The notes under the pieces were generated by a model. The model searched no databases, was not told the DNA's origin, and worked only from the letters and a program-made list of their open reading frames with translations. A DNA stretch of 26,964 nucleotides from Thiotrichaceae bacterium (GTDB lineage Bacteria > Pseudomonadota > Gammaproteobacteria > Thiotrichales > Thiotrichaceae): positions 1 to 26,964 of the forward strand of contig JALVDQ010000274.1 in assembly GCA_027008885.1 (NCBI GenBank), read 5' to 3'. The position numbers and the translations under genes were made by a program. This document shows positions 8,475-16,664 of this stretch, in pieces. The stretch's first letter is position 1. Each line of letters starts with the position of its first letter.

Positions 8475-8503
8475 ACCCATCCCCTCACTTTTTTATATAT
8501 TTT
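8475..8503 (+). repeat. C-run/T-run dispersed repeat, copy 2 (diverged)
   Basis: Reads ACCCATCCCC, TCAC, TTTTTT, ATATATTTT. The C run is interrupted compared with the other copies. Just upstream, GGGGGTAC then TTTTTTAAAAA makes a loose inverted arrangement with it. It lies 53 bp after suhB. Confidence 0.45.
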
Positions 8504-8552
8504 CCGCGTGTGTTGAGGAACAAAACACGGGAGCGATGCTTAAACGTGCTCT

Positions 8553-8585
8553 TCTGTCCTCTGTCATCAGTCCTCTGTCTTCTGA
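8553..8585 (+). repeat. Degenerate tandem TCCTCTGTC microrepeat
   Basis: Pyrimidine-rich stretch with two full units of TCCTCTGTC separated by ATCAG and flanked by TCTG/TTCTG fragments. It runs directly into the next C-run/T-run copy. Low-complexity spacer in the suhB-rpoZ gap. Confidence 0.5.
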
Positions 8586-8587
8586 TA

Positions 8588-8620
8588 ACCCATCCCCCCC
8601 TTTTTTTATACTTTTTTAAA
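8588..8620 (+). repeat. C-run/T-run dispersed repeat, copy 3
   Basis: Reads ACCCATCCCCCCC, TTTTTTT, ATAC, TTTTTT, AAA. It is nearly identical to the copy at 12588 and lies 80 bp before rpoZ. Confidence 0.65.
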
Positions 8621-8700
8621 ATCAGCTCCAACAAGCACTTATTTTTTTTTACCAAGCCAGCTATAATCATGGATTCCTCTTATATTTTTAGGTTTTGATA

Positions 8701-8964
8701 ATGGCTAGAGTTACAGTAGAAGATTGTCTTAAATATGTTGATACAAACTATGAACTGGTTTTAAAAGCAGCAAGACGGGCGCGTGATATTTCTGAAGGTG
8801 CGCCACCTTTGGTTGAAGAAAACGGGGATAAGCCAGTCGTTATTGCTTTGCGTGAAATTGCGGAAAATGTCAAGGCTGACGATCTTATGGAGCCTGCGGC
8901 GTCCAATGAAATGACAATGGATCAGGATCAGTCACAGGAACCTCTAGAAATCAAAGTTAACTAA
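8701..8964 (+). CDS. rpoZ: RNA polymerase omega subunit
   Basis: Small subunit that helps assemble RNA polymerase around beta-prime and forms part of a ppGpp site in proteobacteria. The 87 residues begin MARVTVEDCLKYVDTNYELV, and the core ARDI...KPVVIALREIA matches omega. The start is the ATG at 8701, preceded by AGG at a suitable spacing. The acidic C-terminal tail is normal for gammaproteobacteria. spoT follows after 17 bp, the classical rpoZ-spoT operon. Confidence 0.95.
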   Translation: MARVTVEDCLKYVDTNYELVLKAARRARDISEGAPPLVEENGDKPVVIALREIAENVKADDLMEPAASNEMTMDQDQSQEPLEIKVN

Positions 8965-8981
8965 ATTGGCAAAACCTGTTA

Positions 8982-11126
8982 ATGCCCGCTAAGGAATCTT
9001 CAATAAATTTACCGCTTACCAGCGCAACCGACCTGACAGAGCAGGTGAGCCGCTATTTGAGCGATGAAGATACCAAACGGGTATATGATGCTTTTCTTTT
9101 TGCCGGAGATGCTCATGATGGTGTCGTCCGAAAATCCGGCGAATTTTATATTTTTCACCCTATTGAAGTTGCCTCCATTCTGGCAGATTTGCACATGGAT
9201 GCTGATACCATCTGTGCTGCCCTGCTGCACGATGTGATTGAAGATACTCCGTATACCAGGGCAGACCTGGAAAAACGCTTTGGAAAAACCGTCGCTGATC
9301 TCGTTAATGGTGTAACCAAGCTTGCAGGTGGTGAGTTTACCTCCCGTCAGGAGGCTGCCGCGGCGAGTTTCCAGAAGATGATGGCAGCAGTCACACAGGA
9401 TTTTCGGGTGGTGCTGATCAAGCTGGCTGACAGGCTACATAATGTCAGAACACTGGGAGTGCGCAAGCCTGATGCCAAAAGGCGTATTGCCAGGGAAACA
9501 CTGGATATTCATGTGCCTTTGGCGCGTCGTCTGGGTATGAATTCGCTCCGCAAGGATCTGCAAGTTACCGCATTTATGCACTTGTACCCCTGGCGCTCCC
9601 GGATTTTACGTCGTGCAATGGATGATTATCGGGATGAAAACATCCATTTGCACCAGCAAATTCTTGGCAAGCTAAAGCGTTCTCTGCTGGATAATAATAT
9701 TAAGGCAGAGGTGCTTCGCTGGGATAAAAATATCTACAAACTTTATAAGCGCATGAAAGACAGCAAAGGAAAGAAACGCCTTTGTAGTAGCGCTGAAGCA
9801 CTAGAACTGAGGGTTCTGGTTAATTCTCCAATGGAGTGCTATACCGCGCTTGGTGTTATACATCAGCTTTATCAGCCGAAAATCAATTCGTTTAAAGATT
9901 TTATTGCAACGCCCAAGATATATGGTTTTCAGGCATTGCAAACCGCATTATTGACACCTCAGGGGCAGGTGATTCTGATTCAAATTCAAAGCCATGAAAT
10001 GTACCAGATCGCCCAGTATGGAATTGCTGCGCACTGGCGTTATCCCGGGCTGGCAACAAGCAAGGCAAAATCTCAGGAATATCTGCAACACTGGCTTAAG
10101 CAAGTCGAGGAAATACAGGAAGTAACCGGCGATGCAGCCGAGTTTATGGAGGATATGAAGGCGGATCTGTTCCTGAGTGAAATCTATGTTTTTACGCCTC
10201 AGGGGCAGACCAAAGTTTTACCCAAGGGAGCGACACCGCTGGATTTTGCCTACTCAATACATACCGAAGTGGGAAACAAGTGCGTGAGTGCGATTGTCGA
10301 TGGCGAGCATGCGCGTTTAAATTCAACGCTTGGCAATGGCGCGATGGTTGAAATTATCACAGATGAGATGGCTACGCCGGATCCATCCTGGGAAAATTTT
10401 GTGGTTACGGCAAAGGCGCGTTCCTCAATTCGCAGCTGGAACAATAAGCGCAAAACGCATGAATTTATTGACTTGGGAAAGCAAATTCTTGAAAAGAACT
10501 TGAGCCAGTATAATAGCTCGTTTAAATCAATTTCGCCGGAACTTGTCAGGCAGGTTATGGATACTCTGGGTCTGAAGGATGAAGATGCCCTGTTTGTGAG
10601 TCTTGCAAAAGGCAGTCAGTCTGCCGAACTGGTGGCAAGACGTTTATTGGGAAATCAAAAACTCACACCTGTCAGTGAAAACAAACAATGCCAATTGCTT
10701 ATCAAGGGTACAGAAGGGCTTGTTGTGCATTTGGAAGACTGTTGCCACCCGCTACCCGGAGATACGATTGCCGCACAGTTAAATGAGCAGCGGGGGCTGG
10801 AAGTGCATCGCACAAATTGCCCAAAACTTCCGCAAAATGGAAAAAAAACGATTACGGTTGCCTGGAGTGATGAGGCAAAAAAGGAAGGACTTTTTTTGGC
10901 ATCGCTTAATGTGCGTGCCAGAAATCGTGTGGGAGTGCTCTCGCATTTAACTCACCTGCTTGAGAAAAAACGTGTCAATATTGAAGATATTCACATAACA
11001 GGCGATGATAAAATCAAGGATTTGTATTTTTTACTTCAGGTAGAAAGTAGTAATCACCTGCGGAGAATAGCAGAGGCATTTACCAGAATGTCGCATGTGA
11101 TTGATGTCTCACGACCTTTTGCATAG
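8982..11126 (+). CDS. spoT: RelA/SpoT-family (p)ppGpp hydrolase with degenerate synthetase domain
   Basis: Long RSH protein controlling the stringent-response alarmone. The hydrolase domain looks intact: His59, His83-Asp84 with Glu87-Asp88 in LLHDVIEDT, and Asp150/Asn154 in LADRLHN. The synthetase domain (about 245-355) aligns with SpoT but key positions differ. The Asp of the DIYAFR motif is Glu272; NGYQSLH reads YGFQALQ (314-320); the catalytic Glu of VEVQIRT is Leu332 and the Arg is Gln336. TGS (about 395-455), the zinc-finger-like region with Cys-Cys and Cys, and a C-terminal ACT domain follow. I infer a hydrolase-only SpoT. The next gene downstream is ridA, not trmH as in E. coli. Confidence 0.93.
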   Translation: MPAKESSINLPLTSATDLTEQVSRYLSDEDTKRVYDAFLFAGDAHDGVVRKSGEFYIFHPIEVASILADLHMDADTICAALLHDVIEDTPYTRADLEKRFGKTVADLVNGVTKLAGGEFTSRQEAAAASFQKMMAAVTQDFRVVLIKLADRLHNVRTLGVRKPDAKRRIARETLDIHVPLARRLGMNSLRKDLQVTAFMHLYPWRSRILRRAMDDYRDENIHLHQQILGKLKRSLLDNNIKAEVLRWDKNIYKLYKRMKDSKGKKRLCSSAEALELRVLVNSPMECYTALGVIHQLYQPKINSFKDFIATPKIYGFQALQTALLTPQGQVILIQIQSHEMYQIAQYGIAAHWRYPGLATSKAKSQEYLQHWLKQVEEIQEVTGDAAEFMEDMKADLFLSEIYVFTPQGQTKVLPKGATPLDFAYSIHTEVGNKCVSAIVDGEHARLNSTLGNGAMVEIITDEMATPDPSWENFVVTAKARSSIRSWNNKRKTHEFIDLGKQILEKNLSQYNSSFKSISPELVRQVMDTLGLKDEDALFVSLAKGSQSAELVARRLLGNQKLTPVSENKQCQLLIKGTEGLVVHLEDCCHPLPGDTIAAQLNEQRGLEVHRTNCPKLPQNGKKTITVAWSDEAKKEGLFLASLNVRARNRVGVLSHLTHLLEKKRVNIEDIHITGDDKIKDLYFLLQVESSNHLRRIAEAFTRMSHVIDVSRPFA

Positions 11127-11187
11127 ATCGTATAAGAAACTGGATTAAAAAAGTTAAATATCTAACAGATAAACAAGGAAAAAGTAA

Positions 11188-12073
<886 letters not shown>

Positions 12074-12173
12074 TTCAAGTTTGTTCAAGAGCAAGGCAAA
12101 AGCGCGCAGTTTATCAGTATAAATGAAATTAGACTTGTAAAATCAATCATCTTCCATATATTGACAAAGGTTA

Positions 12174-12203
12174 ATGTTTTTTAAAACATGCCACTGCTAG
12201 AAT
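12174..12203 (+). promoter_or_regulatory. Candidate ferredoxin promoter with palindromic operator-like site
   Basis: ATGTTTT-tt-AAAACAT (12174-12189) is a perfect inverted repeat, followed six bases later by TGCTAGAAT, an extended -10 type element (12195-12203). A TTGACA hexamer lies at 12161, but its distance to the TAGAAT is too long for a standard pair. The site is 60-90 bp before the ferredoxin start. The promoter call is inference from sequence shape. Confidence 0.35.
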
Positions 12204-12211
12204 GCGCCTAA

Positions 12212-12514
<303 letters not shown>

Positions 12515-12587
12515 CAGTAGTGATTATAGCGGTATAGTGGTAGCGGGGCAGGGGGCTGTTCCCACTACTACTGTGATACCTATATAT

Positions 12588-12617
12588 ACCCATCCCCCCC
12601 TTTTTTAGTACTTTTTT
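12588..12617 (+). repeat. C-run/T-run dispersed repeat, copy 4
   Basis: Reads ACCCATCCCCCCC, TTTTTT, AGTAC, TTTTTT and then runs straight into the yaaA ATG. It is nearly identical to the copy at 8588. It occupies the position where a ribosome site would be expected. Confidence 0.65.
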
Positions 12618-13400
12618 ATGCTTGTTACTCTTTCTCCGTCAAAAGGTCAGGATTTTGATTCTCCAGCACCTTCCAGTATTTATACTGTTCCGGATCTATT
12701 GGAAGATTCCCGCCTGTTAGTTAATGAAGCCAAAAAGCTGGATGTAAAGGATATACGGGAGTTAATGGATGTCAGTGAGAATATCGCTATTCTCAATGTT
12801 GAGCGTTTTAATACCTGGCATTTACCCTTTACACCGGAAAATGCAAAACCCGCCTTGTTTGCTTTCAGGGGAGATGTGTATTCAGGCATTCAAAAAGATA
12901 AATATACGGATGATGATTTGCAATATGCGCAAGATCACCTGCGGATTTTATCGGGATTATATGGTGTCTTGCGTCCTATGGATTTAATTCAGCCGTATCG
13001 TCTGGAAATGAAAACCAGATTGAAGAACCCTCGCGGTGATAATCTTTATCAGTTTTGGGGCGATCGTATCACTGAAAAGCTAAACGAAGCGCTCAATATT
13101 CAAAGCGAAAAGGTACTGGTAAATCTTGCCTCCAATGAATATTTTAAAGCAGTCAAAACAAGGAAACTGGACGGGCGTTTGCTGAATATTGGCTTTAAGG
13201 AAACAAAAGGCGGCAAGACCAGGGTAATCGCTGTGTTTGCCAAACGCGCAAGAGGCATGATGGCGGACTTTATACTCAGGAATCGCATTGAGCATGCCGA
13301 AGACATAAAAGACTTTGGCGCTGGGGGATATGCCTTTTCAGAGCAATTATCAAGTGAAAATAACTGGGTGTTTGAACGTCCACAGCCTGTAAAGAAATGA
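12618..13400 (+). CDS. yaaA: Peroxide stress protein YaaA (DUF328)
   Basis: In E. coli YaaA limits intracellular iron and oxidative DNA damage during hydrogen peroxide stress; the protein binds DNA. The 260 residues align over the whole length: LSPSKGQDF at the start, FTPENAKPALFAFRGDVYSG, HLRILSGLYGVLRPMDLIQPYRLEM, NLYQFWGDRITEKLNEAL, LASNEYFKAV and AKRARGMMADFI. The ATG at 12618 gives the expected N-terminus (MLVTLSP), yet no Shine-Dalgarno precedes it, only the T-rich dispersed repeat. It converges on the rhombosortase gene. Confidence 0.94.
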   Translation: MLVTLSPSKGQDFDSPAPSSIYTVPDLLEDSRLLVNEAKKLDVKDIRELMDVSENIAILNVERFNTWHLPFTPENAKPALFAFRGDVYSGIQKDKYTDDDLQYAQDHLRILSGLYGVLRPMDLIQPYRLEMKTRLKNPRGDNLYQFWGDRITEKLNEALNIQSEKVLVNLASNEYFKAVKTRKLDGRLLNIGFKETKGGKTRVIAVFAKRARGMMADFILRNRIEHAEDIKDFGAGGYAFSEQLSSENNWVFERPQPVKK

Positions 13401-13457
13401 TGCAGGTTTTAGGCGGTTGCAGTTACGGGTTGCCGGGTAGTTACAGATTGTGTCAGA

Positions 13458-14045
13458 TTACACTGGGTAGTTACTTTTTTTTCTATGAAAAAAGTATAAA
13501 AAGAGACTAATCAGTAGGGCACCAGTAATTCCATACAGGTGAGCATTGACAGCCACCGGAATGCCAATGAGTTCTTCGCTGGATGTGCTTCCGCCGTTGA
13601 TTAAATCCCAGATTAATTTTCCGCTGATAAATACAATAATCGAGATGCCAGTAAAATAATCTTTGGCAATCAGGGTAGTGACTCCTCCAAGGAGGAATAA
13701 ACCATAAAGAACTCCTGAAAATCCGTAGTATTTGATAAGTTCATGGTCAAGGTAATAAAGACCAAGCCCAACGAAAAAACACATGATAAAAGAACTGACA
13801 AGGAATGTTTTGGCACTGAGGCTGTCTATAAACAGAAAAGCCATAATCCACAGTCCGCTCAAATTTAACAACAGGTGGGAAATATTGGAATGAACCAGGT
13901 TTCCGCTTATGATACGCCACCACTGACCCTGTTCAATCAAGTCACGCTGAAAGACCAGAGTGGTTTGCAGGGGTTGCAGGGTAATGAGTACGAGAGTAAC
14001 AAATACTACGGCAATAATTAATGGCTTGATTGGTGTGTGTATCAT
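13458..14045 (-). CDS. rrtA: Rhombosortase (rhomboid-family intramembrane serine protease)
   Basis: Inner-membrane protease that processes GlyGly-CTERM proteins, which are typically exported by the type II secretion system. The 195 residues hold about six membrane segments. The catalytic Ser110 sits in GFSG and His169 in NAHLYG; the WWRI...NLVHSNISHLLLN block (His52, His57, Asn61) is the rhomboid signature. The short length and lack of an extra N-terminal domain fit rhombosortase rather than GlpG. Divergent placement next to gspGHIJ supports that reading. No GlyGly-CTERM substrate is visible in this window. Confidence 0.82.
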   Translation of the reverse strand: MIHTPIKPLIIAVVFVTLVLITLQPLQTTLVFQRDLIEQGQWWRIISGNLVHSNISHLLLNLSGLWIMAFLFIDSLSAKTFLVSSFIMCFFVGLGLYYLDHELIKYYGFSGVLYGLFLLGGVTTLIAKDYFTGISIIVFISGKLIWDLINGGSTSSEELIGIPVAVNAHLYGITGALLISLFLYFFHRKKSNYPV

Positions 14046-14151
14046 TTGCTTGTTATCGTGTAAAATACGCGGGTAAAAATTTTGGTCATAAAATTGATCA
14101 TAAAAAATTTAATGAAACAGTAATTATAAACGAATATGAAAGGGATGAATT

Positions 14152-14601
14152 ATGATTCAGTCTAAAAGGGCATCGAAAGCCCGTGTTGTAGCAAAACAGC
14201 AGTCCGGTTTTACCTTGCTGGAAGTCATGGTGGTTGTCGTAATTATTGCGATTATGGCGGCGGCTATTGGTCCCAAGCTATTGGGTAATATTGAAAAAGC
14301 CAGTATCTCCAGAGCCAATACGGATATCACCAATATTGTATCAATGCTGGAGTTGTATAAGGCTGAGAATTATTCTTACCCAAGTACAGATCAGGGTCTG
14401 GAAGCCTTGGTCAGCAAGCCAAGTGGTGATCCTGTGCCAAAAAACTGGAGGCAATACGCCAAGAAAACACCGATGGATCCATGGGAAAACCCGTATAAAT
14501 ATCTTAATCCTGGAGCTCATGGTGAAATAGATGTCTATTCATTTGGACCTGATGGTATTCAGAGTGAGGATGATATTGGTAATTGGGATCTGAAAAATTA
14601 A
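14152..14601 (+). CDS. gspG: Type II secretion major pseudopilin GspG
   Basis: Major subunit of the periplasmic pseudopilus that pushes substrates through the secretin. A 17-18 residue basic leader ends in Gly before FTLLEVMVVVVIIAIM, the prepilin-peptidase site with Glu at +5. The mature part shows ANTDITNIVSMLELYKAENYSYPSTDQGLEALV and the C-terminal Asp-rich loop (PDGIQSEDDIGNWD) that binds calcium in GspG. AAAGGGATG precedes the ATG. It is the first gene of gspGHIJ; no gspC-F lie upstream here. Confidence 0.95.
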   Translation: MIQSKRASKARVVAKQQSGFTLLEVMVVVVIIAIMAAAIGPKLLGNIEKASISRANTDITNIVSMLELYKAENYSYPSTDQGLEALVSKPSGDPVPKNWRQYAKKTPMDPWENPYKYLNPGAHGEIDVYSFGPDGIQSEDDIGNWDLKN

Positions 14602-14605
14602 GCAA

Positions 14606-15112
14606 ATGGCGGGGCTTAAAAACCGGGGTTTTACATTAATTGAAATAATGGTTGTTGTTGTCATTGTGTCTATATTGATTGGCGCGGTGAGCTTGACCTT
14701 TCCCAGATCAACTGATGATTTACTCAAAGAAGATGCTGATCGTTTTACTGAACTATTGTTTCTTGCCCAGGATGAGGCTATTTTGCAATCGCGTGATTTG
14801 GCTATTGCGATAAATAATTCCGGCTACCAGTTTTTAAGCCGAAGCGACAGTGCCTGGACAGTTTTTTCAAAAGAACCTTTCAAACCGAGAAAGTTGCAGG
14901 GAAACGTACAGTCTGATCTTTATATTGATGGTGGTCCTGTCATAAAGTTAAAGGAAGCGGCAAAAACCAAACCGCAGATTGTTATTTATTCAACTGGTGA
15001 AGTGACGCCGTTTGTCTATTATTTCGGTTATAAGGATGGCAGTCAGGTAAAAATAACGGTTGATGCTGCGGGTGCCAGCAAAAAGGAATACCGCTTTGAA
15101 GACAAAAAATAA
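14606..15112 (+). CDS. gspH: Type II secretion minor pseudopilin GspH
   Basis: Minor pseudopilin, probably joining the tip complex to the GspG shaft. The short leader MAGLKNRG is followed by FTLIEIMVVVVIVSILIGAV, a prepilin-peptidase site and membrane helix. The helix continues into DRFTELLFLAQDEAILQSRDLAI, characteristic of GspH, followed by the beta-rich domain. The 168 residues fit. Four bases separate it from gspG, and its 3' end overlaps gspI by 17 bases. Confidence 0.92.
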   Translation: MAGLKNRGFTLIEIMVVVVIVSILIGAVSLTFPRSTDDLLKEDADRFTELLFLAQDEAILQSRDLAIAINNSGYQFLSRSDSAWTVFSKEPFKPRKLQGNVQSDLYIDGGPVIKLKEAAKTKPQIVIYSTGEVTPFVYYFGYKDGSQVKITVDAAGASKKEYRFEDKK

Positions 15113-15500
15113 CAAGGGTTTTACACTGCTGGAGGTTATGATTGCACTTTTTGTGGTCGCAATCGCTCTGGGTGGTGTCATTAAGGTAATGGGAAATGCA
15201 GCCATTAATACCTCTCGTTTGTCTAGTCGGACCTTTGCCCAGTGGGTTGCTTTAAATCAAATTACAAAGTTACAGATTTTGCGTAAATGGCCATCTCCTG
15301 GTGAAATAAAGGGTGATGATGAAATGGCAAATCAGGAATGGCGCTGGGTTCAAAAAACGAAAGCAATAAAAGACGAACATGATAAAGTTACCAATAATGA
15401 TATTAGACGTATAGAGGTGTCCGTTTGGAACAAGAATGATCCCGCGTCTGCCGAGCCGTATGTAACAGTCGTTGGTTTTTTGGTTAATCCAGGGATGTAA
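15096..15500 (+). CDS. gspI: Type II secretion minor pseudopilin GspI
   Basis: Tip pseudopilin that nucleates the GspI-J-K complex. I start it at a TTG (15096) inside the end of gspH: AAAAGGAA lies eight bases upstream and the leader MKTKNNKG is a normal prepilin length. Starts further upstream (ATG 15063) would give an unusually long leader inside gspH. The prepilin site is G/FTLLEVMIALFVVAIALGGV. The 134 residues show the GspI features NQITKLQILRKWPSPGEIKG and EWRWVQ. Confidence 0.9.
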   Translation: MKTKNNKGFTLLEVMIALFVVAIALGGVIKVMGNAAINTSRLSSRTFAQWVALNQITKLQILRKWPSPGEIKGDDEMANQEWRWVQKTKAIKDEHDKVTNNDIRRIEVSVWNKNDPASAEPYVTVVGFLVNPGM

Positions 15501-15504
15501 TGCC

Positions 15505-16098
15505 ATGAGAAGACATACACACAACGGTTTCACCCTGCTTGAACTGTTGATTGCAATGATCATCTTTTCTTTTATGTCGATTATGGCATACAGTGGACTG
15601 ATTAATGTCTTTAAAAGCAACAAGGCTATTTCTTCTATGGAGGACAGGCTCAAAACATTAAAACGTACCATGATGTTTTTTGAGCGAGATATGCATCAAC
15701 TGGTTTTACGGCGAAGGCACTCAGGCTATGGTTATTCTGAATATGTGCCTGCACTGGTTTCGGGGCTGGATGCAGAAGGCGTGCTTGAATTTACATCGGC
15801 TGGAGTTTCTAATCCCCTGGACTTGGTGCGTAGCTCATTGCAGCGTGTTCGCTATGTCCTGGAAGACAAAAAACTTACGAGACTAAGCTGGAAACTGGTA
15901 GATCATATGGATGCCGAGCCCGTTTCGATGATGCTACTGGATAATGTTGAGTCATTTGAGCTTCGTTTTCTGAATAAAAATGGCGTATGGCAGGATAACT
16001 GGGGAGCAAGTAATAATAAAGATTTGCCCGTAGCTGTTGAGCTAACTTTGGAGCACTCTTCCTGGGGGAAAATTAAGCGTTTAATATCGATCTATTAA
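15505..16098 (+). CDS. gspJ: Type II secretion minor pseudopilin GspJ
   Basis: Minor pseudopilin of the tip complex. The leader MRRHTHNG is followed by FTLLELLIAMIIFSFMSIMAY, the prepilin-peptidase site and helix. RLKTLKRTMMFFERDMHQLVLRR and a long beta-rich C-terminal region (ending VAVELTLEHSSWGKIKRLI) fit GspJ. The start ATG lies four bases after the gspI stop with AGGG upstream. The 197 residues fit. gspK, which normally follows, is absent; a non-coding stretch with a MITE-like element comes next. Confidence 0.92.
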   Translation: MRRHTHNGFTLLELLIAMIIFSFMSIMAYSGLINVFKSNKAISSMEDRLKTLKRTMMFFERDMHQLVLRRRHSGYGYSEYVPALVSGLDAEGVLEFTSAGVSNPLDLVRSSLQRVRYVLEDKKLTRLSWKLVDHMDAEPVSMMLLDNVESFELRFLNKNGVWQDNWGASNNKDLPVAVELTLEHSSWGKIKRLISIY

Positions 16099-16236
16099 GT
16101 GTGCCCTATAACTTAAGAGATTTTTAAATTTACTGAAAAACCAATATGTTATGCTTTTTTTTATATTAATTTCAGTGATTCAGCAAAAATTGTGAGTTTA
16201 AAAATGGTTGCTTGTCATAAGACTACAAACCCCAAA

Positions 16237-16290
16237 GACTATAGTTTCAAAGTTTTTAACTGGAATTTAAGTTTTTAAAAAGCTATAGTC
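16237..16290. repeat. Inverted repeat GACTATAG
   Basis: GACTATAG (16237-16244) and CTATAGTC (16283-16290) enclose an AT-rich 38 bp interior that holds a direct repeat AAGTTTTTAA (two copies). It could be a stem-loop or the remnant of a small element. It lies in the gene-free stretch after gspJ. Confidence 0.45.
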
Positions 16291-16375
16291 AGAGTAGCTA
16301 GGTCATACAGTATTGCAAAAGAAAAGGGGGCTTGTTTACCTCTTAGCCAATAAAAAATACTGTTTTTTCATGTTA

Positions 16376-16531
16376 GAACCTGTCTGGAATATGAGTCGTA
16401 GCGAGGGAAAGCTGATTTGAGCTGGATTTTTTCTCAATTTGAGGCGAATACTTGTTCTATTAACGAAAATTGAGAAAAATCCAGCCAAATTCAGCTTTTT
16501 CGCAGTAGGCTTACTATTTCCCGACAGGTTC
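16376..16531. mobile_element. MITE-like palindromic element (156 bp) with TTA target duplication
   Basis: The ends GAACCTGTC and GACAGGTTC are perfect inverted repeats, each flanked by TTA (16373-16375 and 16532-16534), as a 3 bp target duplication would give. Inside, long imperfect arms pair: AAAGCTGATTTGAGCTGGAT...CTCAATTT against AAATTGAG (as AAAATTGAGAAAAATCCAGC) and CAGCTTT. Nearly the whole element folds on itself. It has no coding capacity. Three-base T-N-A duplications are known for some IS5-group elements, so an IS5/IS1031-like parent is a guess. It lies between gspJ and the RND operon; the rest of the 16099-16664 gap holds nothing else recognisable except the GACTATAG repeat. Confidence 0.75.
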
Positions 16532-16664
16532 TTAATAATTCGGGCTGGTTAATTTTTTATTAGTTAACGAGTTCAGAATTTCAATATTGGGTGTGGTACT
16601 CCAGCTTTACTAATCTATGTAAGACAGAAGCGGAGTCGATGTGGATTAAAAGGAATAAAATATA

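Noticed and set aside
15060..15095. Upstream extension of gspI to 15060 or 15063
   Set aside because: It would give a 20-residue leader within gspH without a ribosome site. The TTG at 15096 has AAAAGGAA upstream and a normal prepilin leader.
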